A DNA stretch of 64,000 nt, from assembly GCA_026692865.1 (NCBI GenBank), contig JAPLNI010000055.1, positions 26,619-90,618 of the forward strand. The letters are read 5' to 3'. Source of the DNA: Planctomycetota bacterium. Its GTDB lineage: Bacteria > Planctomycetota > Planctomycetia > Pirellulales > Pirellulaceae. How positions within the stretch are numbered: position 1 is the stretch's first letter; every line of letters starts with the position of its first letter. Under the pieces are notes generated by a model. It searched no databases. It saw nothing but the letters and a program-made list of their open reading frames with translations, and was not told the DNA's origin. The translations under genes were made by a program, and so were the position numbers. Positions 53,806 through 63,195 of the stretch are shown in pieces.

Positions 53806-54122
53806 CGATCGTTAGACAAAGAATAGTCCAATAAACCAGTCTTGGAAAGTTCTCTTGTGAGCAACGTCGAAACAAACGATTGGCAGTTTCCGCTGCCTAA
53901 GTAAAAAAGGCAGCAACGCATGTGGCGTTTCGATTCGGTTGGTTAACAGGGCGTTTGCGTTTTTCTGGCTTCCAAGTAACGCAACATGAATGAGGTATCA
54001 GAGGTTCGCCCCACGGGTTGAGATTCCTATGGTTTTACGCAATGATGCTTGAGTGGTGGTTGTACGAGCTGTTTGCTTACGCTCGATCTTCTGTTTTCAC
54101 TTGTTTGGAGTTTTACTTTACG

Positions 54123-55229
54123 TTGGCTAAATCATCTTCGGTCAGTCCGACTGCTTCATCGGTAAAGGCTAGTCCCCAAAAAAGGATCAAAACCACTGCT
54201 TCAAAGTTAAATGCGAATATCACGGAAAGGCCTGATCAAGAAACAGCTAACCCTCCGGACGCCGAATTGATCAAACCAAAGAAGGCTAAGACCGTCAACG
54301 CATCGAAACCGAGAGTAACTAAAACGAAGTCCACTGATGGCAACCCAACCTCAATTAAATCAACTTCAGTCAAAAAAGCACTCGCCGAAATCTCAGCTTC
54401 CGCAAATACATCGGGCAAGAAAACAGCCAAGAAAAAAGCGGCTAAAAATACAGAGCCGGAGAAGTCCTGGTATGACTATCCGCACTATTACGACGTTGGC
54501 TTTCGTGAAGACACACCCCGCGAAGCGAAGTTTTTCGAGAAAGCATTTGCCAAATATATTCCCGGTAAAGTCAAACGTGTATTTGAACCTGGATGTGGCA
54601 GCGGACGCTTAGTAGTCGAAATGGCTGAGAGAGGATTTCAAGTCACAGGCTTGGATCTGAATCAACCTGCACTCGACTACTGCAAGGAACAGTTGGACAA
54701 GAAGGGACTCAAAGCAACGCTGATGAATGGCGACATGACTGCTTTTGAGCTCAAGCGGCCGGCCGATGCCGCGTTCAACACCATCAACACGTTTCGTCAC
54801 TTGCTTACCGAAGAAGACGCCGTGAAGCACCTGAAGTGCGTGGCTGCGAATCTTCGACCAGGAGGTATCTATATTCTTGGACTCCACTTATTGCCAACCG
54901 GTGGCGATTTTTATGGAAGCGAAAAATGGAAAGCAAAAGAAGGTCGCACTCAGATCAATTATTCGCTAACCGTTGTTGATTCCCTGCCGAAGCAGCGTCA
55001 CGAAAAGCTTCGAATTACGATGACCATCAAAAAGGGCAAAAGCGTTGTTCGAGTAAGCGATCACTTCACCCTTCGGCTCTACAACTACAAAAACATCAAA
55101 ACCCTTTTTGCTCAAGTGCCTGAGTTAGTGCTGCGAGATGTATACGACTTTTGGTACGAAATCGACGAACCGCAAAAGCTGGATGGCAATATCGCCGATT
55201 CGGTCTTTATTTTGCAGAAGCCAGCGTAG
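54123..55229 (+). CDS. SAM-dependent methyltransferase with basic disordered N-terminus
   Basis: About 368 residues. The N-terminal 110 residues are Lys/Ser/Thr/Ala-rich and disordered (KKTAKKKAAKNTEPEKSW at the end). A class I methyltransferase follows: motif I VFEPGCGSGRL, VTGLDLNQPALDYC for SAM binding, and LRPGGIYILGLHL. Substrate unknown. The open frame begins at 54018, but its first 35 residues are Trp-rich and do not look like a protein start; I prefer the TTG at 54123, with GGAG 12 bases upstream. Start uncertain. Confidence 0.8.
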   Translation: MAKSSSVSPTASSVKASPQKRIKTTASKLNANITERPDQETANPPDAELIKPKKAKTVNASKPRVTKTKSTDGNPTSIKSTSVKKALAEISASANTSGKKTAKKKAAKNTEPEKSWYDYPHYYDVGFREDTPREAKFFEKAFAKYIPGKVKRVFEPGCGSGRLVVEMAERGFQVTGLDLNQPALDYCKEQLDKKGLKATLMNGDMTAFELKRPADAAFNTINTFRHLLTEEDAVKHLKCVAANLRPGGIYILGLHLLPTGGDFYGSEKWKAKEGRTQINYSLTVVDSLPKQRHEKLRITMTIKKGKSVVRVSDHFTLRLYNYKNIKTLFAQVPELVLRDVYDFWYEIDEPQKLDGNIADSVFILQKPA

Positions 55230-55244
55230 TTTTTGGGTAAAAAA

Positions 55245-55276
55245 TACTCGGGCAAGAAACTACTCGGGCAAGAAAC
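55245..55276 (+). repeat. 16-base tandem duplication
   Basis: TACTCGGGCAAGAAAC occurs twice in direct succession (55245-55260 and 55261-55276), just past the methyltransferase stop codon. The remaining gap up to 55581 holds no gene that I can support. Confidence 0.85.
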
Positions 55277-55581
55277 TACGCAGTGCACCTTGTTTAACTG
55301 CGGGACCGGCGTCTCGAAGAAAAGACGGAAGGGGCTGCTGATTCAATCCTTGGGAAGGCTTGGTTCTGCCGTTGCGTTTAGCCGGAATAACCGTTTTATC
55401 ATTCCGAGACTGCTTGCAATAGTCAATTTAAATCTATTTAGTCCTTGGACTAGATAGAACATTGTGACGTTGAGATTGCCCAGTGTTATAATAAGATCAA
55501 TACAGGTTTGTTTGTAACGACCAGCTTTTGAATCAGTTGATACTTCTATGGTTGGAAACTTGATCCCGGCGGCAAGTCGCA

Positions 55582-58500
55582 ATGGCTAGTCTTTCTGCAA
55601 CGGAGAAGAAAAAACCAGGCAATCGGTTTCGATCCGATTCGGATGCAGTTACGTTGCCAGAGGCAGCAGCAAATCCGCTTAGAGACTACATTCTCGAATC
55701 TGCCCGCACCATCCATCGAACCGAATTGACGATGGCTTTTCTGCGATGGATGCTTTCCGTCGTGGCCGTCTTTTTTTCATTGGTGCTGATTGACCAATGG
55801 CTTTGGCCCTTAAGCACTGTTGCAAGATATGTGGTGTGGGTTGGTTTTATCGGTGGGACTTTGCTTTGGTTTACGACGATGGTACTGCCTTTGATTGGGC
55901 GAACGATCCATCCTCATTATGCGGCTCGTCAAATCGAGACGACTCTACCAGAGATGAAGGAAGGATTGATCACTTGGGTGCAGCTTTCCGGGAGCGATAC
56001 GCCGCCACCCAAGAGTGTTCTCAATGCCGTTGGCCGTTACGTCGCAAAGCAATTGAAGGGTCAAGACATTGCTTCCGTGATTGACCAGCTGAATCCGCTG
56101 AAGCTCGCAGCCGCTTTGATGGGGCTAACATTAATTGGTGCGATCTATCTTGCGACGTCTCCGAAGAACGTGCCGGCAACAATACAGCGATTGCTGATGC
56201 CATGGGCCAACATCGCACCTGCTACGCGAGTTCAAATTGTCAGCATCACTCCTGGTGATACGTCGGTTATCCAGGGCTCTAACGCTTCGATTGCAATTCA
56301 GGTGCGTGGCTGGCAGCGACAAGATAAAGCGACTATCCGATATGCGACTGACGATGGTCAAACGGTCGATCAACGAGTTGCAATGAGTTCCGACATCGAA
56401 GGACTTTCGTATCGCATTGAGCTCGGGAAGTCTTTCGGAGGAATTCTTCAGCCTATGCACTATTGGGTGGAAGCCGGTGATGCTATCGCTGGCCCCTTTG
56501 CGATTCAGGTTCAAGCGATCCCGTTGTCAACGCTTGAACGTGTAGATTATGTTTATCCAGCCTACACGCGTATGAGCCCAAGAACGATCGAGTCCGATGG
56601 ACGTATCGAAGGACCAGAGGGAACTCGGGTGCGGGTGACGGCCAGAGGGAATCAACCGATGAAGAGTGCTCGAGTCGAATTCGATTCGACACTTGCCCAA
56701 GATGGATCCTATCAGCCGGAATGGATTCGCGACCTACAAGTCGATGACCGATCGATTAGCGGCGATTGGATTTTAGAAGTCAACGAAAAGCGGTCCAACC
56801 CGAGCCGCTATCAATACCGAATCCGATCAACGAATATGCTCGGCGAATCGGCTCCAGAGCCAGTTGTTTATCCAATGATGGTGGTCGCTGACATGGCCCC
56901 AGAGGTCGACTTTGCTGCAGAGATCAAAGATATCATCGTGGTCGCTGAAAACAGTTCAATTGATCTAGAGATGCGTGCGAACGATCCCGACTTTGGATTG
57001 GTGAAGCTCGTACTAGATGGGACCGCGATAGGCTCGAAGAATCGTGGCTCTGTCTTGCAGGAAACGCTGATCGAAGATGCGGCGGGATTGACTGGGCAGT
57101 CGGTTCACACGATTGCAGTTGCTCCGAAACAACTTGGATTACAGTCGGGGGACAAAATCGACTTGGTGTTAACAGCCAGCGACAATCGCCATGACCCACA
57201 AACGTCAAAACCAGCACCCAATGTTGTCAAGTCGAGAGTCGTCACTTTAAAGGTGACGCCACCAGTAAAAAATCCGAATCCAACCAACGATGCTTCAGGT
57301 GGAAAACAAAAAAACCAAAGCAAAGATCCATCCCAACCCGACAACACTCCAAAGTCGAAGCCCTCATCCGACCCCCAACAACCAAACGAAAAAAATTCCA
57401 AAGAAAAACCCGCCAACTCAAACGAAAAGCCGTCCGGCGAACAAAAGCCAAATAAAGAAGATCAGGCCAAACAAGATCGATCTAAGCAGGCATCCGATCA
57501 GGCGAATGGAGCTCAGAAGGATGACGTGCAAAGCAATAAATCGCAAGAGAAAACGCCTGCGCAACCCAAGCCGACTCCGAATCAGCCACGAGACAACCCA
57601 GCCGATCAACCTCAGGAAAAAGACCAACCCCCGCGCGACCAGAAGCAACAACCTAGTAACAAGAAACCTGAACAGCAGCCCAAGGACTCGCAGTCGAAAG
57701 ACCAATCCGGTAAAGATCAATCCGGCAAAGACCAGGGTTCCGGAGATGATCCAAGTGGTGCTTCCGAATCGTCCGATTCTTCTGGAGGGCAACCACAAGG
57801 GAGTCAAAAATCAGCTGGTGGCAAATCTGGTGGTAAGTCAGCCAATTCGTCAGGTGATTCACCGAATGATTCACCGAATGATTCATCCGGGGAACCTTCC
57901 GAAGTTCAATCGCAAGGCGCACCAGGTGCCGGAAAGGAATCCCCGAGCGGAAGCCAAAGCCCTAGCATGAAAAGCGATCCTTCCGATCCAAGTGATCCGC
58001 AATCAAGTGGTTCAAAGGCTGATCCATCCGAATCAAATGCTTCCGACGGAGATGCTTCTGATTGGCAGACGCCGACACATGATGGTGAGGCTTTCGAGCG
58101 GTTGCAAAAAATTTTGAATCAATCGAAGTCAAGCGATGGCACTAACGGGAAATCAACCCGTGACCAAGATCCATCGGATGACAAGAACGAGCAAACGAAA
58201 GATCCACAGGCTTCAAACTCGGGTAAGCCTTCCACTGATCAATCGAAGACGAGCAAGTCGCCAAAAAAAGCTCCAGATATTTCATCGAGTCAAGATAATG
58301 CGACTGATCAAAAGAGTGGCGATTCTTCAAGTGGACAAGCAGGTAACAAACAACAACGCGGGGATCCTAAAGATGACTCAGCGTCCAATGGCAACAAGAT
58401 TGATTCGCCGAGCAGTGATTCGCCGGGCAGTGACAGCGAGCCTAGTAACCAGCCGAATAAATCAGACACTGGTCAGTCAGATCCTGGTAAGTCAGATCCT

Positions 58501-59565
58501 GCTAAATCGAATTCGGATGATAAATCGAAAGCGAATGAATCCAGCGGCGGCGATGACTCCAAGGCTTCATCTGACAAAGGCAATCCGAACCAATCGAAGA
58601 CTTCACCGAATAGCAGCCCGTCAGGTGAAGAATCCATGTCAGTACAAGAATCAAAGCCCAATGATTCGAACGCGAACGAGTCGAACAGTAAACATGGACG
58701 GGACAAGTCCGCAAGCGGAACGCCTAACAATCCAAAACCTGAAAACTCGAATGCCAAAAATTCTCAGCCAGAAAGCAACAAGCCAGAAACTAAACAGCCT
58801 CAGAGTTCTGATTCCAAGAGTTCTGACCCTGCCGGTAGCAAGTCGATGAGCGGGCAGTCGGGTGAGAAAGGTGCATCGTCTGATCCCTCGCAACAAGACG
58901 CTTCGAATAGCTCTTCGTCAAAATCCAATGAAGGCGATTCCGCAAAAGGCAATCCAAGCAAGAGCGATTCCAAACCGAGTGAAGGAAAGTCTCAGGATGC
59001 TTCGTCCAAGGGCTCTCAATCCGAAGGAAGTGGGAAAGCAAAAGGAAGTTCTGGTGACTCCAAAAGTTCCAGCGGCTCTTCAAAGTCGAGTGGTGCTAGC
59101 TCGGGCGGCTCGCAAGGCATGAACTCATCGGGAGAATCGGGAACTGCGGCTGGAATTGGTGCTGGGGGGAACGAGTCGTCGGTGCGTTTTTCTGAAGAGA
59201 CGAAAGAGTATGCCAAATCAGCGACCGATCTGGTTCTCGATTCACTGAAGCGACAACGAGAGCAACCTGACCCTGAGCTTCTAAAACGTATGGGCTGGAA
59301 CAAGGAGCAGATGCAAGCGTTCGTTGATCGATGGCAAGCTGCACGAGAAAAGGCGTTGATCGATCCCAGCAAGAAGAAGGATTACGAAGACATGCTTCAA
59401 TCGCTTGGGCTGGTACCGCAAACAGGGAGCACGCGAGCGGTTCTCGGTCGTACTGACAGCTTGACCGGAATTCGCGAAGAAGGCTCGCGAGTTCGTCCAC
59501 CAGAGTCGCTACGAGAGCGTTTCGAAGCATTCCGCAAAGCGTCTCAAAACGCTGGTGCAAAATAA
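55582..59565 (+). CDS. Giant membrane-anchored protein with 630-residue disordered tract
   Basis: 1327 residues. Three hydrophobic segments lie near residues 52-72, 78-103 and 175-195; beta-rich, Ig-like segments follow (about 210-560). Residues about 565-1195 are almost only Ser, Asp, Lys, Asn, Gln, Gly and Pro, certainly disordered. A helical C-terminal part (about 1197-1327: FSEETKEYAKSATDLVLDSL, then WNKEQMQAFVDRWQAAREKA) closes it. I know this general layout from planctomycete proteins of unknown role. The start is ATG 55582. Several long shadow frames over the disordered part arise from its skewed codon content. Confidence 0.88.
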   Translation: MASLSATEKKKPGNRFRSDSDAVTLPEAAANPLRDYILESARTIHRTELTMAFLRWMLSVVAVFFSLVLIDQWLWPLSTVARYVVWVGFIGGTLLWFTTMVLPLIGRTIHPHYAARQIETTLPEMKEGLITWVQLSGSDTPPPKSVLNAVGRYVAKQLKGQDIASVIDQLNPLKLAAALMGLTLIGAIYLATSPKNVPATIQRLLMPWANIAPATRVQIVSITPGDTSVIQGSNASIAIQVRGWQRQDKATIRYATDDGQTVDQRVAMSSDIEGLSYRIELGKSFGGILQPMHYWVEAGDAIAGPFAIQVQAIPLSTLERVDYVYPAYTRMSPRTIESDGRIEGPEGTRVRVTARGNQPMKSARVEFDSTLAQDGSYQPEWIRDLQVDDRSISGDWILEVNEKRSNPSRYQYRIRSTNMLGESAPEPVVYPMMVVADMAPEVDFAAEIKDIIVVAENSSIDLEMRANDPDFGLVKLVLDGTAIGSKNRGSVLQETLIEDAAGLTGQSVHTIAVAPKQLGLQSGDKIDLVLTASDNRHDPQTSKPAPNVVKSRVVTLKVTPPVKNPNPTNDASGGKQKNQSKDPSQPDNTPKSKPSSDPQQPNEKNSKEKPANSNEKPSGEQKPNKEDQAKQDRSKQASDQANGAQKDDVQSNKSQEKTPAQPKPTPNQPRDNPADQPQEKDQPPRDQKQQPSNKKPEQQPKDSQSKDQSGKDQSGKDQGSGDDPSGASESSDSSGGQPQGSQKSAGGKSGGKSANSSGDSPNDSPNDSSGEPSEVQSQGAPGAGKESPSGSQSPSMKSDPSDPSDPQSSGSKADPSESNASDGDASDWQTPTHDGEAFERLQKILNQSKSSDGTNGKSTRDQDPSDDKNEQTKDPQASNSGKPSTDQSKTSKSPKKAPDISSSQDNATDQKSGDSSSGQAGNKQQRGDPKDDSASNGNKIDSPSSDSPGSDSEPSNQPNKSDTGQSDPGKSDPAKSNSDDKSKANESSGGDDSKASSDKGNPNQSKTSPNSSPSGEESMSVQESKPNDSNANESNSKHGRDKSASGTPNNPKPENSNAKNSQPESNKPETKQPQSSDSKSSDPAGSKSMSGQSGEKGASSDPSQQDASNSSSSKSNEGDSAKGNPSKSDSKPSEGKSQDASSKGSQSEGSGKAKGSSGDSKSSSGSSKSSGASSGGSQGMNSSGESGTAAGIGAGGNESSVRFSEETKEYAKSATDLVLDSLKRQREQPDPELLKRMGWNKEQMQAFVDRWQAAREKALIDPSKKKDYEDMLQSLGLVPQTGSTRAVLGRTDSLTGIREEGSRVRPPESLRERFEAFRKASQNAGAK

Positions 59566-59698
59566 TTGGGGGGGACATTCTGTTCCTCTTCCAATGTAGT
59601 TGAACGAGTTGTTGGGTTCTGATACGCGATCGTTAATCTCGTAAGCTTTGTTTCGCGATTCCAAAACAATTCATTTCGCTAGCGATTTGCGAAGCTTC

Positions 59699-59756
59699 TT
59701 CGTACAGTATTTAGCGAAGAGGACTATTCTTGTTTCGTACACCTTAGTACACTAGT
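59699..59756 (+). promoter_or_regulatory. Candidate lexA operator region
   Basis: TTCGTACA occurs twice (59699-59706 and 59734-59741), 35 bases apart, each followed by a TTTAG/TTAG run; a TAGTACACTAGTAA stretch follows at 59745-59758. The position, 60-115 bases before lexA, fits autoregulation. I know no LexA box of this form, so this is inference only. Confidence 0.35.
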
Positions 59757-59814
59757 AACAGCTGAACACGAGAGTGTTCGCAGTTCGTTCCTTCTCGCTA
59801 GGCATTATTGAAAC

Positions 59815-60423
59815 ATGAATCGATTTCTTACAGACCGCCAACAAAGCGTTTACGACTTTATTCGCGACAAGATCATTAATCGTGGATATGGGCCGACTGT
59901 TCGCGAGATTGGCGAGAAGATGGACATTAGTTCGCCAAATGGTGTGATGTGCCATTTGAAGGCATTGGAAAAGAAGGGAATGATTAAACGGGATGCGAAT
60001 AAGTCGCGTGCGATCGAACTGACCGAAAGCCCAGCGGCGCGTGCCAAGTCTATCGCGGTGATGCCACTTGCGGGTCGAGTCGCTGCGGGAACTTGCGCAT
60101 TGGCGGAGGAGCAGACAGAAACTATCGATTTTGCCGAGATGCTTTGCAGAGACGATCGATTTGCGTTGGAGGTAACTGGCGATTCGATGATCGACGCTCA
60201 CATTGCAGATGGGGATTATGTGGTAATTCAAAAGCAGTCGTACGCTTATCCAGGCCAAATCGTCGTTGCCCAAACCGATGAGAATGAAGCGACGCTCAAA
60301 TATTGGTTCCCAGAAAACGGGCGGATCCGTCTTCAACCAGCCAACCGACATATGAAACCCATTTATGTTGATAATGCCGATATCAAGGGAATTGTCATCG
60401 GTGTTGTTAGGCGTTTGCGATAG
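59815..60423 (+). CDS. lexA: SOS repressor LexA
   Basis: 202 residues. The winged helix at residues 1-70 (LTDRQQSVYDFIRDKIINRG, VREIGEKMDISSPNGV) binds operators of DNA-damage genes. The C-terminal peptidase has the self-cleavage pair Ala91-Gly92 (GRVAAG), Ser124 (TGDSMIDAHI) and Lys162 (ATLKYW). RecA-bound single-stranded DNA triggers cleavage and derepression. Single gene, start ATG 59815. Its operator type in planctomycetes cannot be read off directly; a candidate lies just upstream. Confidence 0.97.
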   Translation: MNRFLTDRQQSVYDFIRDKIINRGYGPTVREIGEKMDISSPNGVMCHLKALEKKGMIKRDANKSRAIELTESPAARAKSIAVMPLAGRVAAGTCALAEEQTETIDFAEMLCRDDRFALEVTGDSMIDAHIADGDYVVIQKQSYAYPGQIVVAQTDENEATLKYWFPENGRIRLQPANRHMKPIYVDNADIKGIVIGVVRRLR

Positions 60424-60550
60424 TCGCTTGGCAAATCTCTTGAAAGTCGCATTTGCGCATCTTTGGCTCTTTGCAGGGGTTCTTTGCGGGCATAACGCGG
60501 ATAAAGCAGATTTGGATTGCCGGACCGAGTGAATGTTTGATCTTAACCGT

Positions 60551-60628
60551 TCACAGATTACAAGGTCACAGATTACAAGGTCACAGATTGCAAGGTCACA
60601 GATTGCAAGGTCACCGATGACCGGTGAT
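60551..60628 (+). repeat. 15-base tandem repeats, four copies
   Basis: The unit TCACAGATTACAAGG or its variant TCACAGATTGCAAGG is repeated four times (60551-60610), followed by a partial fifth start and a small hairpin (TCACCG, CGGTGA near 60611-60627). The block ends about 28 bases before the kinase-like/PP2C gene, so it lies in the promoter or leader of that gene. Confidence 0.9.
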
Positions 60629-60654
60629 CGACTTGGCTAAAATCGGTATGATAC

Positions 60655-61965
60655 GTGGCGAACAGCGAGCCCTCCAGCGGCGCCCTCAATGACTTTGTCG
60701 CCCAAATCAACCTTTTCCATATGATTGAAGCCAAAAATACGCAGCGTGCCACCGTTCGACTGGGGTACGATGGAAAGGTTTACAAAATCTTTCATGGCCC
60801 TGACGCGCAGACTCGATACGCCAACGAAGTGAGAGTGCTTCGTTACCTGGAGTTTCGCGAATGTCCGTTTGTCCCCCAGGTAATCGAGGCACACCCAGAA
60901 CGCCTTGAATTGGTGACTAACAACTGCGGAGGCCGGGTCGAGCAGATCAGTGAAGCAAAGCTCAAGGAGCTTTTTGCCGAGCTTGAGCAGTACGGAGTTC
61001 GTCACGACGACGCCTACCTGCGTAATGTCACCTATCGGGAAAGTGACGGGCGGTTTTGTTTGATCGATTTTGAATTTGCCACGATTTTGGATCCGTCAGT
61101 ATCGATCGACGAAGACCCAAGCAAAGGCGTCGATCCAAAAGAGATTCGGAAGGTGCAATTGGATTGGTCCGGCATGACAAACGTCGGACGCTTCCGCTCG
61201 AACAACGAAGACGCGTTCTTGGCGGCTATGCTCGATCGGCGTGGGATTTCCTATCTGGGATTTGCAGGTTCTTCAACGATTGACAACCGCGAGTTTATCT
61301 TCGCCGTAAGCGACGGAATGGGAGGTCAAAAATCAGGAGAATTTGCGAGTAAGATTGCGACGCAGAAGATAACGCAGCGCTTGCCGCGCGAGTTTGGAAT
61401 GAAAGTCGGCACGGAGCAAGCTTACGTTGCGAAAGTCATTCTTGAGTTGCTGGAAAGCATTCATCAAGACATGCTGGACCTCAGTAAATACGATTCAAAT
61501 TGCATCGAGATGGGAGCCACGCTGACGCTTGTCTGGTTTCGAAACGATCGATTGTACTTTGGTCACATCGGTGACTCACGGCTCTACCATCTGCACGCCG
61601 ATGCCGGACTTCAACAGCTTACCGAAGACCATACTCACGTGGGATGGTTGCGAAGATCAGGTCAAATCAATGAGCGAGAGGCTCGCGAGCACCCACAGCG
61701 ATCCGCCCTCAGCCAATGTCTTGGTTCCGGCCATCGTTACCTCCGGCCTCAAGTCGGTACCGTCCGATACTTTCCTGGCGACACCTTCATCTTGTTAACG
61801 GACGGTGTGGTAGAAGGAATCTGGGATCACGCGATCGAAGACCTTGTTCGAAATCCACCTTCCGTGATGAGCGCGCAATCACCAGCCGCGAGACTCGTCC
61901 TAACAGCCGTCCACGAATCTGGCCGCGATAACGCAACTGCTGTGGTGATTCAGACTCGAGCATAA
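60655..61965 (+). CDS. Kinase-like domain fused to PP2C phosphatase
   Basis: 436 residues. The N-terminal 160 residues look like a compact phosphotransferase: GKVYKIF with the N-lobe Lys, RHDDAYLRNVTY fitting the HxDxxxxN catalytic loop, and CLIDFEFA in place of DFG, as in choline/aminoglycoside-type kinases. Residues about 170-436 are a PP2C serine/threonine phosphatase: RFRSNNEDAF, VSDGMGGQKSG, HIGDSRLYHL, LLTDGVVEG and GRDNATAVV give the metal ligands. A single protein thus may add and remove phosphate in a signalling pathway. Start is GTG 60655; tandem repeats precede it. Confidence 0.88.
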   Translation: MANSEPSSGALNDFVAQINLFHMIEAKNTQRATVRLGYDGKVYKIFHGPDAQTRYANEVRVLRYLEFRECPFVPQVIEAHPERLELVTNNCGGRVEQISEAKLKELFAELEQYGVRHDDAYLRNVTYRESDGRFCLIDFEFATILDPSVSIDEDPSKGVDPKEIRKVQLDWSGMTNVGRFRSNNEDAFLAAMLDRRGISYLGFAGSSTIDNREFIFAVSDGMGGQKSGEFASKIATQKITQRLPREFGMKVGTEQAYVAKVILELLESIHQDMLDLSKYDSNCIEMGATLTLVWFRNDRLYFGHIGDSRLYHLHADAGLQQLTEDHTHVGWLRRSGQINEREAREHPQRSALSQCLGSGHRYLRPQVGTVRYFPGDTFILLTDGVVEGIWDHAIEDLVRNPPSVMSAQSPAARLVLTAVHESGRDNATAVVIQTRA

Positions 61966-61990
61966 GCAAAGCTGTTGCGAGAATGTCTTT

Positions 61991-62407
61991 TCAGCTCGCT
62001 TGCCAATTCAGAATTCCTGCAACGATCCATAGTGGAACCATCACAGGAAGTGAAAAGGCACCGATGAAAAGGAGGGCGATCGGTGATTGCGCGTCTGTCC
62101 CCCAAATGATCGCCACCGAGTACACGTACGCAAACCAAATGGCGTATGCGATCGTTGCCGTCATGAGCACTGCTTGACTCCCTTTCGAAAGCCAATAACT
62201 CGTCTGCGAGAGATTAATCAATAGCGGACCGAGCACGAAGGGAATAAAGAGCAATCCGGCTACAAACCAATCTGCAGCCAAACAGGTAAAAATCGAACCT
62301 AAACAAAACAGTGCGAGTGTCACATTGAACGCAAGCGTCTTTTTCGACTTTGACTGTAGCGGAGATGCAGGTTGTTCGTGTTGGTTGATTGATTCGTAAG
62401 GGTTCAT
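61991..62407 (-). CDS. Small membrane protein, MNPYES type
   Basis: 138 residues, about four helices (LALFCLGSIFTCLA, WFVAGLLFIPFVLGPLLI, AVLMTATIAYAIWFAYVY, ALLFIGAFSLPVMVPLWIV). The MNPYES start is common to small planctomycete membrane proteins of unknown function. No catalytic residues seen. It lies 112 bases downstream of the oxidase subunit III gene on the same strand; a functional link is possible but unproven. Confidence 0.75.
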   Translation of the reverse strand: MNPYESINQHEQPASPLQSKSKKTLAFNVTLALFCLGSIFTCLAADWFVAGLLFIPFVLGPLLINLSQTSYWLSKGSQAVLMTATIAYAIWFAYVYSVAIIWGTDAQSPIALLFIGAFSLPVMVPLWIVAGILNWQAS

Positions 62408-62518
62408 TTGATGTTATCGTAGATAGATCCATCTTATAATCGCACCGGCAGGACCTCAAACTAGAGCCAGACGCTGCAGGGCCTGTTTTCAAATTCGATT
62501 CAGCAATATCCCTCGCGG

Positions 62519-63133
62519 CTAAACAGGAATAGGAAGCTGAGCACGCTGGATAAGAGCAACCGCGATGACAAAGCACATCATCATGAAAATCCAGACGGCA
62601 TCTAAGAAGTGCCAGTACATTGCGCAGAACATCAATCCCCAATGTCTTTCGTGATCATACGATTTGTTAATAGCGCCAAAGATTACGGAAACTAATGCGA
62701 TCACACCTCCGACAACATGTAATGCATGAACGAGGGCCAGGAGGAACGTAAGTGGATATGGGCTGAAGTTCGCTGACTGGGCTACCAGTGCACGGCTCAT
62801 CAATCGGAACATGGCTTCACCTTGCATGGCGAAAAATGCCAGGGCGAGGATCATGGCGATGCTTGTAAGCGTCAGTACTGACTTTGATTGATTACTCTTT
62901 GCAGCCAACACTGCATAATGCAAACAGCCAGAAACACCAAGTAATAAAATGGTGCTGATTATGAAGCTTTGAGGGAGCACGAAAGCTTTTGTGTCCGGAC
63001 CAGGATGCCCAACACGCATCGCTACGTAGACAACGAACAAGATCATGCTTGAAAAGAAGAATACCCCCAGCGAGGCAAGAAAGAGCCAAACCCCTTGCTT
63101 GGCTCTGCGATCTTCTTCAACAAGTAACGTCAT
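62519..63133 (-). CDS. Cytochrome c oxidase subunit III-like protein
   Basis: 204 residues of the haem-copper oxidase subunit III family, five to six helices. Seen: KQGVWLFLASLGVFFFSSM, FALVHALHVVGGVIALV-type LALVHALHVVGGVIAL, and HWGLMFCAMYWHFLDAVWIF, which holds the conserved YWHFxDxVW motif. Supports the core oxidase in the inner membrane. Subunits I and II are not in the window, so it is a stand-alone copy or belongs to a partner locus elsewhere. Start ATG 63133. Confidence 0.92.
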   Translation of the reverse strand: MTLLVEEDRRAKQGVWLFLASLGVFFFSSMILFVVYVAMRVGHPGPDTKAFVLPQSFIISTILLLGVSGCLHYAVLAAKSNQSKSVLTLTSIAMILALAFFAMQGEAMFRLMSRALVAQSANFSPYPLTFLLALVHALHVVGGVIALVSVIFGAINKSYDHERHWGLMFCAMYWHFLDAVWIFMMMCFVIAVALIQRAQLPIPV

Positions 63134-63195
63134 TTAGAGCACAGTAGAATCTAGTGGCACAGAACAAAACCAATCTTCCGGAGGCGAGTCCAACA

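Noticed and set aside
57290..57970. Second gene inside the giant disordered protein
   Set aside because: Long frames on both strands here follow from the biased Ser/Asp/Lys codons of the main gene.
60551..60610. CRISPR array
   Set aside because: Units are 15 bases and directly adjacent without spacers, so this is a simple tandem repeat.
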